The translations under genes and the position numbers were made by a program. From the NCBI GenBank assembly GCA_016098155.1, contig JAAAJB010000088.1, positions 1-64,000 on the forward strand: a DNA stretch of 64,000 bases, in the 5' to 3' direction. Positions 1 through 9,800 of this stretch are shown here, piece after piece (within the stretch, counting starts at the first letter, position 1; every line of letters starts with the position of its first letter). The notes under the pieces were generated by a model, which worked only from the letters and a program-made list of their open reading frames with translations, was not told the origin of the DNA and did no database searches. Source of the stretch: Actinomortierella ambigua (lineage: Eukaryota > Mortierellomycota > Mortierellomycetes > Mortierellales > Mortierellaceae).

Positions 1-29
1 TTTTTTTTTTTCATCATCTTCTTCTTTTC

Positions 30-290
30 TTTTGCGTCATGTAACCTCTAACATATTGTTTTTCTCGAGAACCATAACGGTAGACAATCCTCGCGTACGT
101 CCAATGTCTCCCAAGACTCCCACTCCAGACGAGGCGGCAAGCAAACGCCGACGTGCACCACGGAAACCTCGATGCACCACGGAAACCTCGACGCACCACG
201 GAAACCTCGACGCACCACGGAAACCTCGGCGCACCAGGCAACATCTTTTCTTCTCCAGTCCTTCAGCTGGTGGTCGACATTGGCCAATTC
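30..290 (+). repeat. Truncated copy A of an unnamed dispersed element
   Basis: The stretch resembles 5690-5900 (copy C). Both contain a leader beginning gtaacctctaaca, a ctcgagaa motif, a short ATG region rich in Pro/Arg codons and the phrase ccttcagctg. Copy A stops resembling copy C soon after position 275, so it is a 5' fragment. Its reading frame is disrupted by a 19-bp tandem expansion at 155-230. No terminal repeats or target duplications could be recognised. I see the resemblance directly; that it is a mobile element is inferred from its repetition beside other transposon remnants. Confidence 0.5.
155..230. repeat. 19-bp tandem repeat, four units
   Basis: Four consecutive near-identical 19-bp units starting gcaccacggaaac run from 155 to 230, followed by the start of a fifth. 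The related copy C carries only one such unit around 5826. Because 19 is not a multiple of three, each added unit shifts the frame of the element's basic N-terminal coding segment. Confidence 0.85.
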
Positions 291-300
291 GACCTAGTAG

Positions 301-2198
301 CCCTGAGCCACCTGGCTATTAAAACCCACCCCCTTGTAATAAAAACAACCCCCAACAGTTGTGCTATTTTTCATATTTTAAAATGTAGCGTAGAGCGCGA
401 GAGAAGTAAAGTGATGCTGCTGGTATCATGCTACAGGCACCGTTGACCCTCATTGATCGTTGTTGAGACACGCCTTGTCGTTGTTTATTGTTCCTTTCAC
501 TCTCTTGCTGTCCCTACCCCAAATCATGCTCTATCTACTCCTTTTGTCACTCTCCACTTCCTCCCAGTCTCACCTTCCTTTTGGATGTCTAGAGCGTAGC
601 CTCGAAACACCTGCAGCTACTGGACATCCAAGCAAGTACAACTTCGATGGCAACGCAGGCGACTGATTTGAAACGTGGTCAACATATCGATTCCCCTTAC
701 TCCTCATTTATGTGCACCGGTGGCCTCCGAGAGCAGCGCATGAATACAGTATGCCAAGATATGGCACAATAAAAATGAGAAAGGGAGAGAGAGGAAGAGG
801 GTAAACGAGGGCGCTCAGCTGTTCGAGGCATCACGAATAACTGGCTACACCTTGCCTTCAATCTGCTGGCGAGCACGGGAAAGATGCATTAAGAACTTGC
901 AAAGATAGATTCTCCTCATGCTCTGTAGCATTGTATCGACCGATGTGTGATCGATGAATAGAGTGCAAAAGAGGAGTAATAGCTGGGAGCAACAGGTCGA
1001 GAGAAGAGAGAGAGAAAGAGAGAGAGAAAGAGAGATAGAGATAGCCATAGCACAACAGTTGCTCGATCGACACCATCCTGTAGCAATAGTCCAGCGGCCC
1101 ACGCCCACACCGTTCGCTGCTCTGAATATAGCGTGCTTTCGAAAACACTACAACCCAGCCAGCCGACTTCTAGGTTTGTTTCAAGGACACGAAAGTGAAT
1201 GGTCAGCAATGAGCGATGATAAACAGCAAGATCAAGGCAACAAGGCAAGGCAGCAAGGCCCAAAAGGTATTGACCAAACAGCAATGACTTTATTGACATT
1301 ACTCCTACCACATCACTCCTACCACAGCACTCCTATCCCAGCACTCCCCCATCCCAGTACTTCCCCATCACAGCCGTCGTTATCATTTGTCAAGTAAATT
1401 TTACCTAGGTGAGCAGAGTTCCGAATGGGACCCTCCTAAGGCACGCCACGTGGAGGCTGCGTACATGGCGTCTCACGCATACCCGGTGATGGCAGCGTGC
1501 TCCCCCCGAAGGTAAAGGACAGTGGAGCTGTCGTAATGTATTTGATGCAGAAGGGCAGGCCGACAACCCGTCCGCCATTGCTGCCGCAGGATCCTACTCC
1601 GCTACGAAGGCATGTAAACCACAGCCTCTAGTCCTATGAATGGGAGCCAAACGAGTGATGGCGAGGGCTCATGTGTACAACAGCGAACCCTCTTTCAGCC
1701 AGGCGCTCATGGAAATGGCCCTTCCACCAGGAAGGCCGGACCACACAAGCCTACTCGGGGGTCATGCACGCCAATGAGAATGCCGCCGCGCACCGCCTAC
1801 ATCTACCCGCCGTCTTATAAATCACTTACTTGAGTTGTACTGTGTATGAAGGGTGGAGGGCGGAATGTAAAGTGAAGGGTGGGAATGTGAAGAAGAGAGA
1901 AATTGGCTCCAAGCTCAATCCCCCAGATGGTAGCTTCTACAGCCGGCCTGCTGCCTTTCTTTCTTCTATTCTATCCCCTCTTCTGTTTTGGAAGCCAAAT
2001 TGTTTTGTGTAAACGGCTGAGGAGAGGGACTAGTGAGAATGACTCATCAGGGCGAGTTTCCCTGAAGGTCGCTTAGTGTGGAGAATCTATTATCGTCATT
2101 ACTGTCAAATTCGTCCACTCATCTTGTCCTTGCTGCCCGAAAGAATATAGTGTTGTGCCTAGGAATGGATAGCGATGATTCCCATGCCATCTATTCTA
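301..2198. other. Repeat-rich stretch with no recognisable gene
   Basis: No reading frame here shows a protein-like composition or a family I recognise. There is a purine-rich GA microsatellite at about 1000-1045 and a short degenerate run of cactcctacc-type units at about 1300-1350. The segment 1430-1830 has higher GC than its flanks and could be a further decayed transposon piece, but I could not assign it. No tRNA or rRNA signature was seen. Confidence 0.6.
1000..1045. repeat. GA-rich microsatellite
   Basis: Nearly continuous GAGA/GAAAG dinucleotide-type repeat. It produces Arg-Glu and Ser-Leu artefacts in all frames. Confidence 0.85.
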
Positions 2199-2222
2199 CA
2201 CTAGCGGTCAAAATTGTCCAAG
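2199..2222 (+). repeat. Candidate left terminal inverted repeat of the Tc1-like remnant
   Basis: The motif begins cactagcggtcaaaattg directly after a TA dinucleotide, the usual Tc1/mariner target. The position, about 320 bp before the transposase helix-turn-helix, fits. A mate near 3600 matches in only about eight bases (tggacaat), so the call rests on one end. Confidence 0.45.
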
Positions 2223-3420
2223 AAATACGAACTTTTAGAAATGCTTTCGCTTTTCTCCATGCTCATACTACAAAGTCCACGATTTGTCAAATGAAATTTA
2301 GAGAGCCGGCTCGCTATCCTCCTACGCTTCAAGTTTTGTACTTAGTCATACATCGACTGGACAGTTTTGTGAGCAAGAGCTGACAACACCATGACGTTAT
2401 CCCTTGACTTATATGTAAAAGTGCTCTCTTCTTCTCGATCTGAATGTTTTTCTTGCTTCAGACCTTCTCTACCAGCATACACCTCAACGTCACACTTGTC
2501 CAAGGATACAAGAAGAGAAGTTAGGAGGCTTTTTGGAGGATCATTTTTCCACACGTCAGGTTGCCAACCGACTAAATATCTCGCACTCTTCAGCACATAT
2601 TGTCTTCGAAGAGAACAAGGAGAACATCGACGTCAACCGAGGAGGCAGGCCACGGAAATTCACTACTAGAGATACCGGAATAGCACGCCTATTGTTGAAG
2701 TGACGCGAAGCTCATTCGGCGGTTCAGGCTACTAAAATACTCAATCAGTGTCTTGGGAACTGGTCCCAACTGAAACGGTTCGTCGCGGCCTCAGGAAAAT
2801 TGACATGGTCTGCACTCGGAAGGTCAAGCGCCCCGCCCTGAAGCCACAGCAAAAGGCACCTCGCAGACACTTTACCATCAAATACAAGGAGTGGACGCTG
2901 GAGGACTGGAAAAGAGTGGTCTTCTCAGACGAGTCGAAAATCAACAGGATTAGCTCCGATGGGGCTCAATATGTTTGGGACGATCGACCAGAACCACTTT
3001 CCACTAGAAAAGTGGGTGGCACTGTGAAGTTTGGCGGCAGTAGTGTCAAACTCTGGTCATGTTTCTCTTGGTTCGGTCCCGGATACATTGTCAAGGTTGA
3101 CGACACGATGGACGTGGAGCTGTACAAGACAATCTTACAGAAAGACCTTCAAGCCTCGCTGGACGAATGGGTCTTCTGCTAGGAAGTTTCGCATTCCAGC
3201 ATGGCAGCGACCCCAAGCATAATGCCAAGCTGGTGAAGCAGTGCTAAGAGTCAGTCCATCTCACGGAGGAGGAGGGTGCGCTTTTGACCTGGCCAGCGCA
3301 ATCGTCGGACGACCCTCGTATAGTGCTGGCTAGTACTCACGCTCGAAACTGAGTGAATGTAGCCGAGAACATTCATGGCACCGCCCAAGACGCTCAGCGA
3401 AGATGCAATTCACATAGCGT
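2199..3420 (+). pseudogene. Decayed Tc1/mariner-type transposon with broken DDE transposase
   Basis: Conceptual translation in shifting frames gives the Tc1 order. A helix-turn-helix lies at about 2520-2620, followed by a GRPRK hinge. Next come WTLEDW and the FSDES motif carrying the first catalytic Asp at about 2895-2940, a GGTVKFGG segment, an FQH..DPKHNAK motif with the second catalytic Asp at about 3190-3230, and LTWPAQSSD plus a degenerate N.AENI motif near 3285-3370. Frame changes occur at about 2700 and 3182, and stops interrupt the frame after the second Asp, so no active enzyme can be made. A TA dinucleotide at 2197-2198 followed by cactagcggtcaaaattg looks like a left terminal inverted repeat. 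I found no convincing right repeat. Confidence 0.8.
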
Positions 3421-3706
3421 CATAATAGGCAAATTCACAGACAGGAGAGCATCAGATTCGATGCGATACTGAAGGTTGTTGATGTATCAATGAGAGATAG
3501 CCGGAAAGATCACTCTCATCTCCATGATCACGCGCGAATAACATGATGGTTCCCTTGGTTAATCGTCGCACAAGCTCTGCGAACAACAAAAAAAAAAGTG
3601 AAATGGACAATAACTACGAATAGCTATTTGAAAGGACATGATTTGTAGCTCTTTAATCTTTCATTTCCTATACTCTTCTGCTTGCTCTCTTTTCTGTGAC
3701 CTTGAA

Positions 3707-4069
3707 CTATGCGGCATACTTGTCATCATAGCATCGTTTCCAGGTACGTTGGATGGTAGAACGTTTCGCAGAAGCAAGAACTCTGGCGATGTTGCGGATT
3801 GTCTCCGGGACCTCTTCAGCGTCTTTGATATGCCGCACACTCGTATAGAAGAGGTCGCAAACGGCTGCAATTCTTGACCTCTGATCTTTGGCGAGCTCTG
3901 CCTCGCAAAATCCTTTGATCGACCAGCGATGAGGAAGCTCCTCGAAGAAGTAGGGAGGAGCAGCTGAAGGATTCAGGAGGGATAGGCGTAAGCTAGTGCG
4001 TCGACGTTGCCGCGACGGACCACGACGTCTGCTTGGTGTGTCGTCCGAGGTGCGAGTTGTTGGAAGCAT
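3707..4069 (-). CDS. Copy B of the dispersed-element protein, 120 residues
   Basis: An open frame whose product aligns along most of its length with the protein at 5764-6243. Shared blocks include ELPH.WS, FC.AEL, a central DAEEV and a C-terminal CYDD. The N-terminus is basic (RRR, RQRRR) with Ser and Pro. The frame stops a few codons after CYDD where copy C continues for 40 more residues, so this copy is 3'-truncated or spliced there (a GTATGCC donor-like site follows). I recognise no family. The basic start and helical body suggest a nucleic-acid-binding element protein, which is inference. It lies on the opposite strand to copies A and C and just downstream, in minus-strand order, of the gypsy remnant. 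Confidence 0.5.
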   Translation of the reverse strand: MLPTTRTSDDTPSRRRGPSRQRRRTSLRLSLLNPSAAPPYFFEELPHRWSIKGFCEAELAKDQRSRIAAVCDLFYTSVRHIKDAEEVPETIRNIARVLASAKRSTIQRTWKRCYDDKYAA

Positions 4070-4120
4070 TATGGAGCGAGGGCGAAATGAGAGAGGAGTA
4101 CTCTTAAAGGGGTGCGGCAG

Positions 4121-5157
4121 TCAGAAGGTGTTGTGAGAAAACGATCCGGGAGGTGGCCACAAGAAAAGGTAAACCCACGTAGTGATAGTATGGAGTCGCA
4201 GTTGAGGGCTGCTCCGAAATTTCCGAACAACCTGGATGTCATCAAAATTGTCAAACGGGGTCCAACTGTTGTGTTCAGGCCCAGAGTCCTTCCAGCTCAC
4301 AAAGTAATAAAACAAATGAGGATAATCTGGCAGTGTCATGATCAAGTATGGCCTCCATCTCATAAGACTCAGACGTAGTCTCTGCTGAACTGGGCGAATC
4401 AGCCTCAGCATTACCCCCAGAAAGAGGTGCGCGCAGCGCGCCTAAAGAACAGAGAGATCAGCAATCTTGTGAGACTTGTTAAATCTTGATGACATTTGCT
4501 TTAGCTTTGCCTTACTCATCCTGGAGATAGCAGGGTACACCAGCTCCGTCAAATATCGCAAACGCTCCTCCATATCTTTGTCATCTAATGGTAGACTCTC
4601 AGCACTGCTGTGATCAGTGGGATAATAAAAAGGTCGACCAAAGATCAGCGAGCACGGTGAAGAGTTGTGCAGGCTAGCCACTCTGGCGTTGATCTGCAAC
4701 TGAACCATGTAGGCGATGATGCCACTCAGTAGGATTCCCTCGAATCATTTTTCGCAGCATGTTATTCACATGCGAGACAGAGCGCTTGACAAGACCGTTA
4801 GAGCGAGGATGATAGGGCGTACAAAGGTGATGCTCGACCCGCAGAGCGGATAGGACCCCCTGCAGGAGCTTGCTAGAGAACTCGCCACCATTACCACTTT
4901 GAAAACCAGAGACCGAAAAGATTAAGAAGACACTTGGCACCACCTGCAGCGGTTTTGTCCTTGAGAGCAAAGAGAAACACAAAACGAGTGCTGACATTAA
5001 CAATGATAAGAATGTGCACGTCCACGTCATTAGAAAACTCAAGACCCACCGCCAATATGTTCACCAAGAAGAGAAGAGTAGGACCAATTTTAAAACGACT
5101 GTTTTCGAGTGTAGACATACAACCAGGTTTCCTTGCACACAGTTTGAAATAGTACAC
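4121..5157 (-). mobile_element. Ty3/gypsy (chromovirus-type) retrotransposon remnant: integrase and chromodomain
   Basis: Read on the minus strand, the piece starts with an integrase core (about 5157-4890) containing a VDVHILI.VNVSTRF segment and ALKDKTA, in which the first catalytic Asp appears replaced in the VNVS context. A frame shift near 4900 leads to SGNGGEF (normally SDNG.EF), TPYHPRSNG and a C-terminal integrase part to about 4674. A further shift leads to 4708-4442, and a last frame (4411-4121) encodes a chromodomain-like YFVSWKDS...NSWTPFDN block. Gag, protease, reverse transcriptase and LTRs are not visible. The frameshifts and altered active-site residues show an old, dead copy. 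Integrase followed by a chromodomain is the known chromovirus arrangement. Confidence 0.8.
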
Positions 5158-5689
5158 ATTTTTTTTCCTTGGTTAGTGGCAGTCTCTGCACCTCCCCATT
5201 ATCTTTTCCATCTACCGTTCACATCATCCCCACATTTGTCCTTGTGCAAGTTCTGAACATCTCCGTGGAAATGAGAAGGTAAAGATGCTACCAATTTGCC
5301 ATCTTTATTTTTATTATATTTTTTTGCCATCCCTAATACCATCAGCAGTGTGGTACTACAGGTCAGCTGGAGTGAGTCCCTTTGATTGGTTGCCAATCGC
5401 CTCAGTGGAACGAATGTAGGGTTCTATGTGGTGATGACCTGCCTTCGGAATCCCATTGACATTTCGTCGGAGTGCTGGACCGCGTCCTTTGAAGGTCTTC
5501 AACATGATCTTTGTAGCTCAAAGGATGAGCATATTCTGGCGATGGATATGTCATGTGGCACTATTTCTTCAACGGCATATGGCGATTGGACTTAATATGT
5601 TAGCTCGTGGTGATCTCCTCCTGCACCCCTGCTGTATGGAGCTTCGAGTTGCCCCCGTCGTTCCTTCCATGACTACAGTGTTGATATTT
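5158..5689. other. Unassigned spacer inside the transposon field
   Basis: On the minus strand a short open frame at 5199-5396 lies upstream of the integrase remnant. It could derive from the same retroelement, but no protease, RNase H or zinc-binding HHCC motif could be read. Nothing else is supportable. Confidence 0.4.
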
Positions 5690-5830
5690 GTTCATTTTGT
5701 AACCTCTAACATCTTGTTATTCTCGTTATTCTCGAGAAAGCTAATAGTAGCCAGTCCTCACGTATGTCATCAACACCGTCAATGTCCCCCACTCCAGATC
5801 TGGATGCGCCAAGCAAACCTCGATGTGCAC
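5690..5830 (+). repeat. 5' leader of copy C of the dispersed element
   Basis: It matches the start of copy A: gtaacctctaaca, ctcgagaa, then a diverged segment leading into the ATG at 5764 and one unit of the 19-bp motif near 5826. It marks the 5' side of the only long-frame copy in the window. Confidence 0.5.
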
Positions 5831-6243
5831 CACGGAAACGTCGACGCACCATGCAACATCTGTCATTACCGAATCCTTCAGCTGTTGCTCCATATTTTCT
5901 GCAAGAGCTTCCCCATCACTGGTCGGTGAGAAGATTTTGCGATGCAGAGCTCGGCAACGATCACAGGACAACAAGTGTAGCCGCCTGCGACCTTTTTCTG
6001 AGCAGTATGCGTTACATCCGAGATGCTGAAGAAGTTTCCCAGACAACACGCAACATCGCAAGCAGTCTTGCTGCGACGAAACGTTCTTTCATCAGACGTA
6101 CGCTGCAACAATGCTATGACGACATGGTTCTCAAGGAGTCGGAAACTCGGTTGAAAAAACGTCAACAGGCTAAGCAAAACTTCGAGGAAGCGGCCGCACT
6201 TATACCAATACTCAACCGTCACCTGGAAGGGCGAACCGTCTGA
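5764..6243 (+). CDS. Copy C of the dispersed-element protein, 159 residues
   Basis: The longest intact frame of a three-copy family in this window (the others are at about 30-290 and 3707-4069 minus). The N-terminal 30 residues are Pro/Ser/Arg-rich and basic (RKRRR). The middle has ELPHHWS, FCDAEL and RDAEEV, and the end is a charged helix (about 118-140, rich in Lys/Glu/Gln) suitable for a coiled coil. No domain was recognised. The repeated, diverged copies in both orientations suggest an element-encoded protein rather than a host gene. It could also be the first exon of a longer element gene. Function is unknown. Confidence 0.45.
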   Translation: MSSTPSMSPTPDLDAPSKPRCAPRKRRRTMQHLSLPNPSAVAPYFLQELPHHWSVRRFCDAELGNDHRTTSVAACDLFLSSMRYIRDAEEVSQTTRNIASSLAATKRSFIRRTLQQCYDDMVLKESETRLKKRQQAKQNFEEAAALIPILNRHLEGRTV

Positions 6244-6889
6244 ACAACGCCCTTCCAGAGGCCTCCAGTGATAGCCTAGTGGATGTGTACTCACGACTGA
6301 CGACCAGCACACTGTGGAAGATGAACGGCACCAACATGTCTCAGGTTCTGGCTGACCGTCGCTCAGGAATAAAGCGTGCACTAGAGTTGTTAACAGATGG
6401 TGGCGAGAAACTTCATAGACACACGCAAGATTCTGTTAGGTATTATGTAAATAAATAAGTATGCCACGTCTACTCAATTTTGGCAGTTAGAGACCGTTGT
6501 AGGGCGTCTACTTTTTATTTTCGGGCATCCAGCATGGATGCTACAACCCTGCAGACCCGGCAATTTATACGAGTGCGCCTCTTGGATTCAGCAAACCCTC
6601 TGCATACAATAATTGAGAATCACGTATAGAACACTGTTCTTTGGAGTATGACATCTGAAGTTTCTGTTCAACCGCGATAGTCAATAAGGACATGTTTATC
6701 AAAAACTTTACCAAGTCCATAGTGGATGGGTTGTTTGGAGATTGATGACTGTTCCATGCTTCCGTTTGTCTGATAGAATACGTGGCTGTAACAATATCAT
6801 TTCTTTTGGTTTTGGATTGCACAAAAGAAGAATGTAGGGCTAGACTGGGTGGCAAAATAGCAAAAAATTCTAGAGACAATAAAAGCAAA
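6244..6889. other. Boundary between transposon field and gene-dense region; no gene seen
   Basis: Composition is mixed and AT-rich, and all frames are short. An aaataaataag run near 6450 could be a polyadenylation signal for copy C. The 3' end of the glycogenin transcript (minus strand) must lie in this interval, but no clear minus-strand AATAAA stands close to its stop codon. Confidence 0.5.
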
Positions 6890-9800
6890 CTATAGGTTTT
6901 TATGATCCAAGATCATGCTGCTTCGACGCCGCGCAATCTTGCCACCACGGATGACAAATCCAGACTCGCGTGCCAGCTCGCCATCCTCGCCTTGCGCAAA
7001 GCGATTCTGCCCTGATCCTGTCGAGGTCGTCGGCGACAATTCTTCTTCATCCTCCTCCGATTCTTCCTCTGAGCTGTCCAAGAGATGATGAGCATCCTCT
7101 TCGTCCGAGTCAACTGTAGATCCATGAGTGGAGAGCTAGTATTTTTTGGGAGATGTTGCGACGTGAATATAAGAAATAGAGCCAAGTTTTTCGAGCATAT
7201 AATACTGTCTGTGAGGAGTGGCTGGTGGTTCAAAAGGGCTTGGCCATAGGGCTAACTAGCCCCCCCCTCCAACGTAATGCTCCAAGAGCACTGTCCTTCT
7301 CCAAAAAGAAAAAAAAACAACTTACTGCATTATAGGGGTCATATTCTCCCTCTTCATCATTCCAATGGCGCGGCTTCTTGCCCAGCAGCTCGGACCAATT
7401 CCATTCGATCCTGTAGTTGGAGAAACCCACGTCGGGCTCGACCGATTGGCGTCTGTCCCTGGAAAATGTCGATGTAGAAGTCTCGATAGCTGTGCGCGCT
7501 CCAGAAGCAGACGACGTAGTGGACGACAAACTTCCAGCAGTGGCGGCGACAGAAGAAGAAAAGGATGAGGACGACGTCGTTGCGGCGGTGGCAGCAATCG
7601 ACATGGGAGGAATACTACTGAAAGGGTGGATCTTGCCTTGCTGGCTCGCAAAGTCCCCTTCTCCTGTCAACACAAGGGCACCCAGCTTGGGCGTACCAGG
7701 CCCGTACCGCGACGGCGTATGCGAACCAGGGGTCGGTGGCCGGCTCACGGGCCGGCTTGCCGGGCGACTGGCCGGACGACTGGCGGCACGGCTCGAGAAG
7801 CCCGAGAAAGGGTACCGTTGCTGGAAACCACCGGGGATCAGAGGCGTCGAGGGCATGTAGGGAGAGCCCATCGGGAGTGCCGCATGTGTGTGCTGCTCGC
7901 CAAAGTAGGTGAGCTCGTCCAGGTCTTCCTCAATCTCGGTCTCTTCAACGATATCCTCGTCCCTGAGGATCATGACCCTCTCTCTGCCCTTGGCGGTGGC
8001 CGAGGTGCTGGCGGAGGAGGTGGTCGACGTCGTGGTTGCTGATTGCAGGTTGGGGTCTCCGGCATACATGCCGAGAATACCAACACCACCACTTGTCCTG
8101 GCCACCTTGGTGGAAATGGCGGTGGCCCGCGGGTTCTTGGACAACACCTCCTTCGCCTTCTCGACAGCTGCTGCCGAACCTTCTTCTCGGCCTAGGTCGA
8201 GACGCCCCTTACCAAGCGCGCGCTCGCGATGCTGGTGCTCAAGGAAAGAGGCTCGTCGCGTGTCAATGCCAAGAACGGGCAGCGCCTTGGAATCCCTTCG
8301 TCGAGCAAGCGTATCGTGGACGCCCTCGTCCTTGCTTATCGTCGAAATAGATGACGTTGTTGTTGTCCTTCCAACATGAGTGTCCAGTCCTTGCTGCCCA
8401 ACAACGTCCTCTTCCTTGGTGGTCGTGGTATGCATGGTGGCGGTGACCTTGGATGACTGGGAGCGACTGGTCTCCGCTGTCTTGGTGGTGGTTGACGTTG
8501 AAGATGATCCATGACGACGCGAGATATGGCTGGATTCGGCGGCTGAGCCACCACTGACGGAAGTGGTTGCCGTGGTGGTTGCCTGGCTGCGGCTGTGAGT
8601 ACCAAGGAGGCTTGGCTCCTGCGCCCTCGTGATGGATGCTGAGCGACGAGCGCCCTTAAAGTAAGGTAGCTCACGAGGGCCTGGTGGAAGTTCAATCTCC
8701 TTGTAATCACCTGTTGAACTCGTCGTCGTTGTAGTCTCGACAACAACGCCGTTCACAATCTTGCGTCGCGTAATCGTCGTCGTTTTGGTGGTCTTGACAA
8801 AGCGAGTGGCGCCCGGGGGCGTCATCTTTGTTGTGGTAGCCTGCATGGTCAGAGCAGCCGAGGCTCCCCCTGCGCTGCCGATCATCGCACCCGCAGCTCC
8901 TACTGCGGCCCCGAGGTAGGTTGATCCAGACCAGGCCCCAGTGGCAGTGGTGCTCTCATCGGTCTGCTGCACCTCTCTCCTTGCTGATGTACTGCGACCG
9001 CGAACTTGTTCCACCTCTTCCTCTTCCTCTTCTTCCAAGCCTGTGTTTGTTGTCGTGGTAGTTGTACTAGTAGTCACAACGCCTGTTCTGTGGGCACTGG
9101 ATGATTCTTGGTCTCGTGAGCGTCCCTGGATTGCAGTCTCGATGCTGATGCCACCATTGGCTCGGCCGCTGGCTTCCGTTTGTCGTTGGCCACCAAACGA
9201 GGCAAACGTCAGCTCTTTACGCGCGTCTCGTCGCTGAGCGCGCAACGGTAGAGCCATCTCGACTTCCTCGTCCTCAATGCTGAGCTTCTTCTTTGTGAGC
9301 TCCATGCCAGGAGGATCCCAGGCATTCCGGAAGATATACGCTGAGGAAACAGACGAGGTCGTCATTGACGACGACGACGACGCACTTCTCTCCCGCGCCC
9401 GCGCCACCGCCTCACGGTCTTGTCGATCGGCCAACCGTTGCTTTCGGATCCTTGCCTGCCGAGCGGCCTCCTCCATGATCCGAGCCTCTTCTTCCTCTCT
9501 TAGGAATCGCTCCTCTTCCTCGATCTGCTGGCGCGCAAGCTCTTCCTCATACTGCTCCTGCTTCTGCTTGGCTTCAAGGGCCAGCACATCCTCGATGGAG
9601 TAGCCTCGACGCAGGGCGCCACTACTCTTGCGGCTGCGCGGCTTGCGGTGGTGTCTCTGCTCCGTCTTTTGCAAGATGGACATTTGCACGCCCACATCGA
9701 CATCCCAGGCATTCACCAATCGGAAGGACTCGAGCGCATGATGGCCCGTCTCGCGCCTGTGGGCTTCCTCGCGAGCCCGGTCACGTTCAAACCGCTCGTT

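Noticed and set aside
954..1397. 147-residue open frame in the left intergenic stretch
   Set aside because: Driven by a GA microsatellite; the rest has random composition and no family resemblance.
1430..1830. GC-rich block with a short frame, suspected retroelement or RNA gene
   Set aside because: No reverse transcriptase, tRNA or rRNA signature could be read, so it is left as unassigned.
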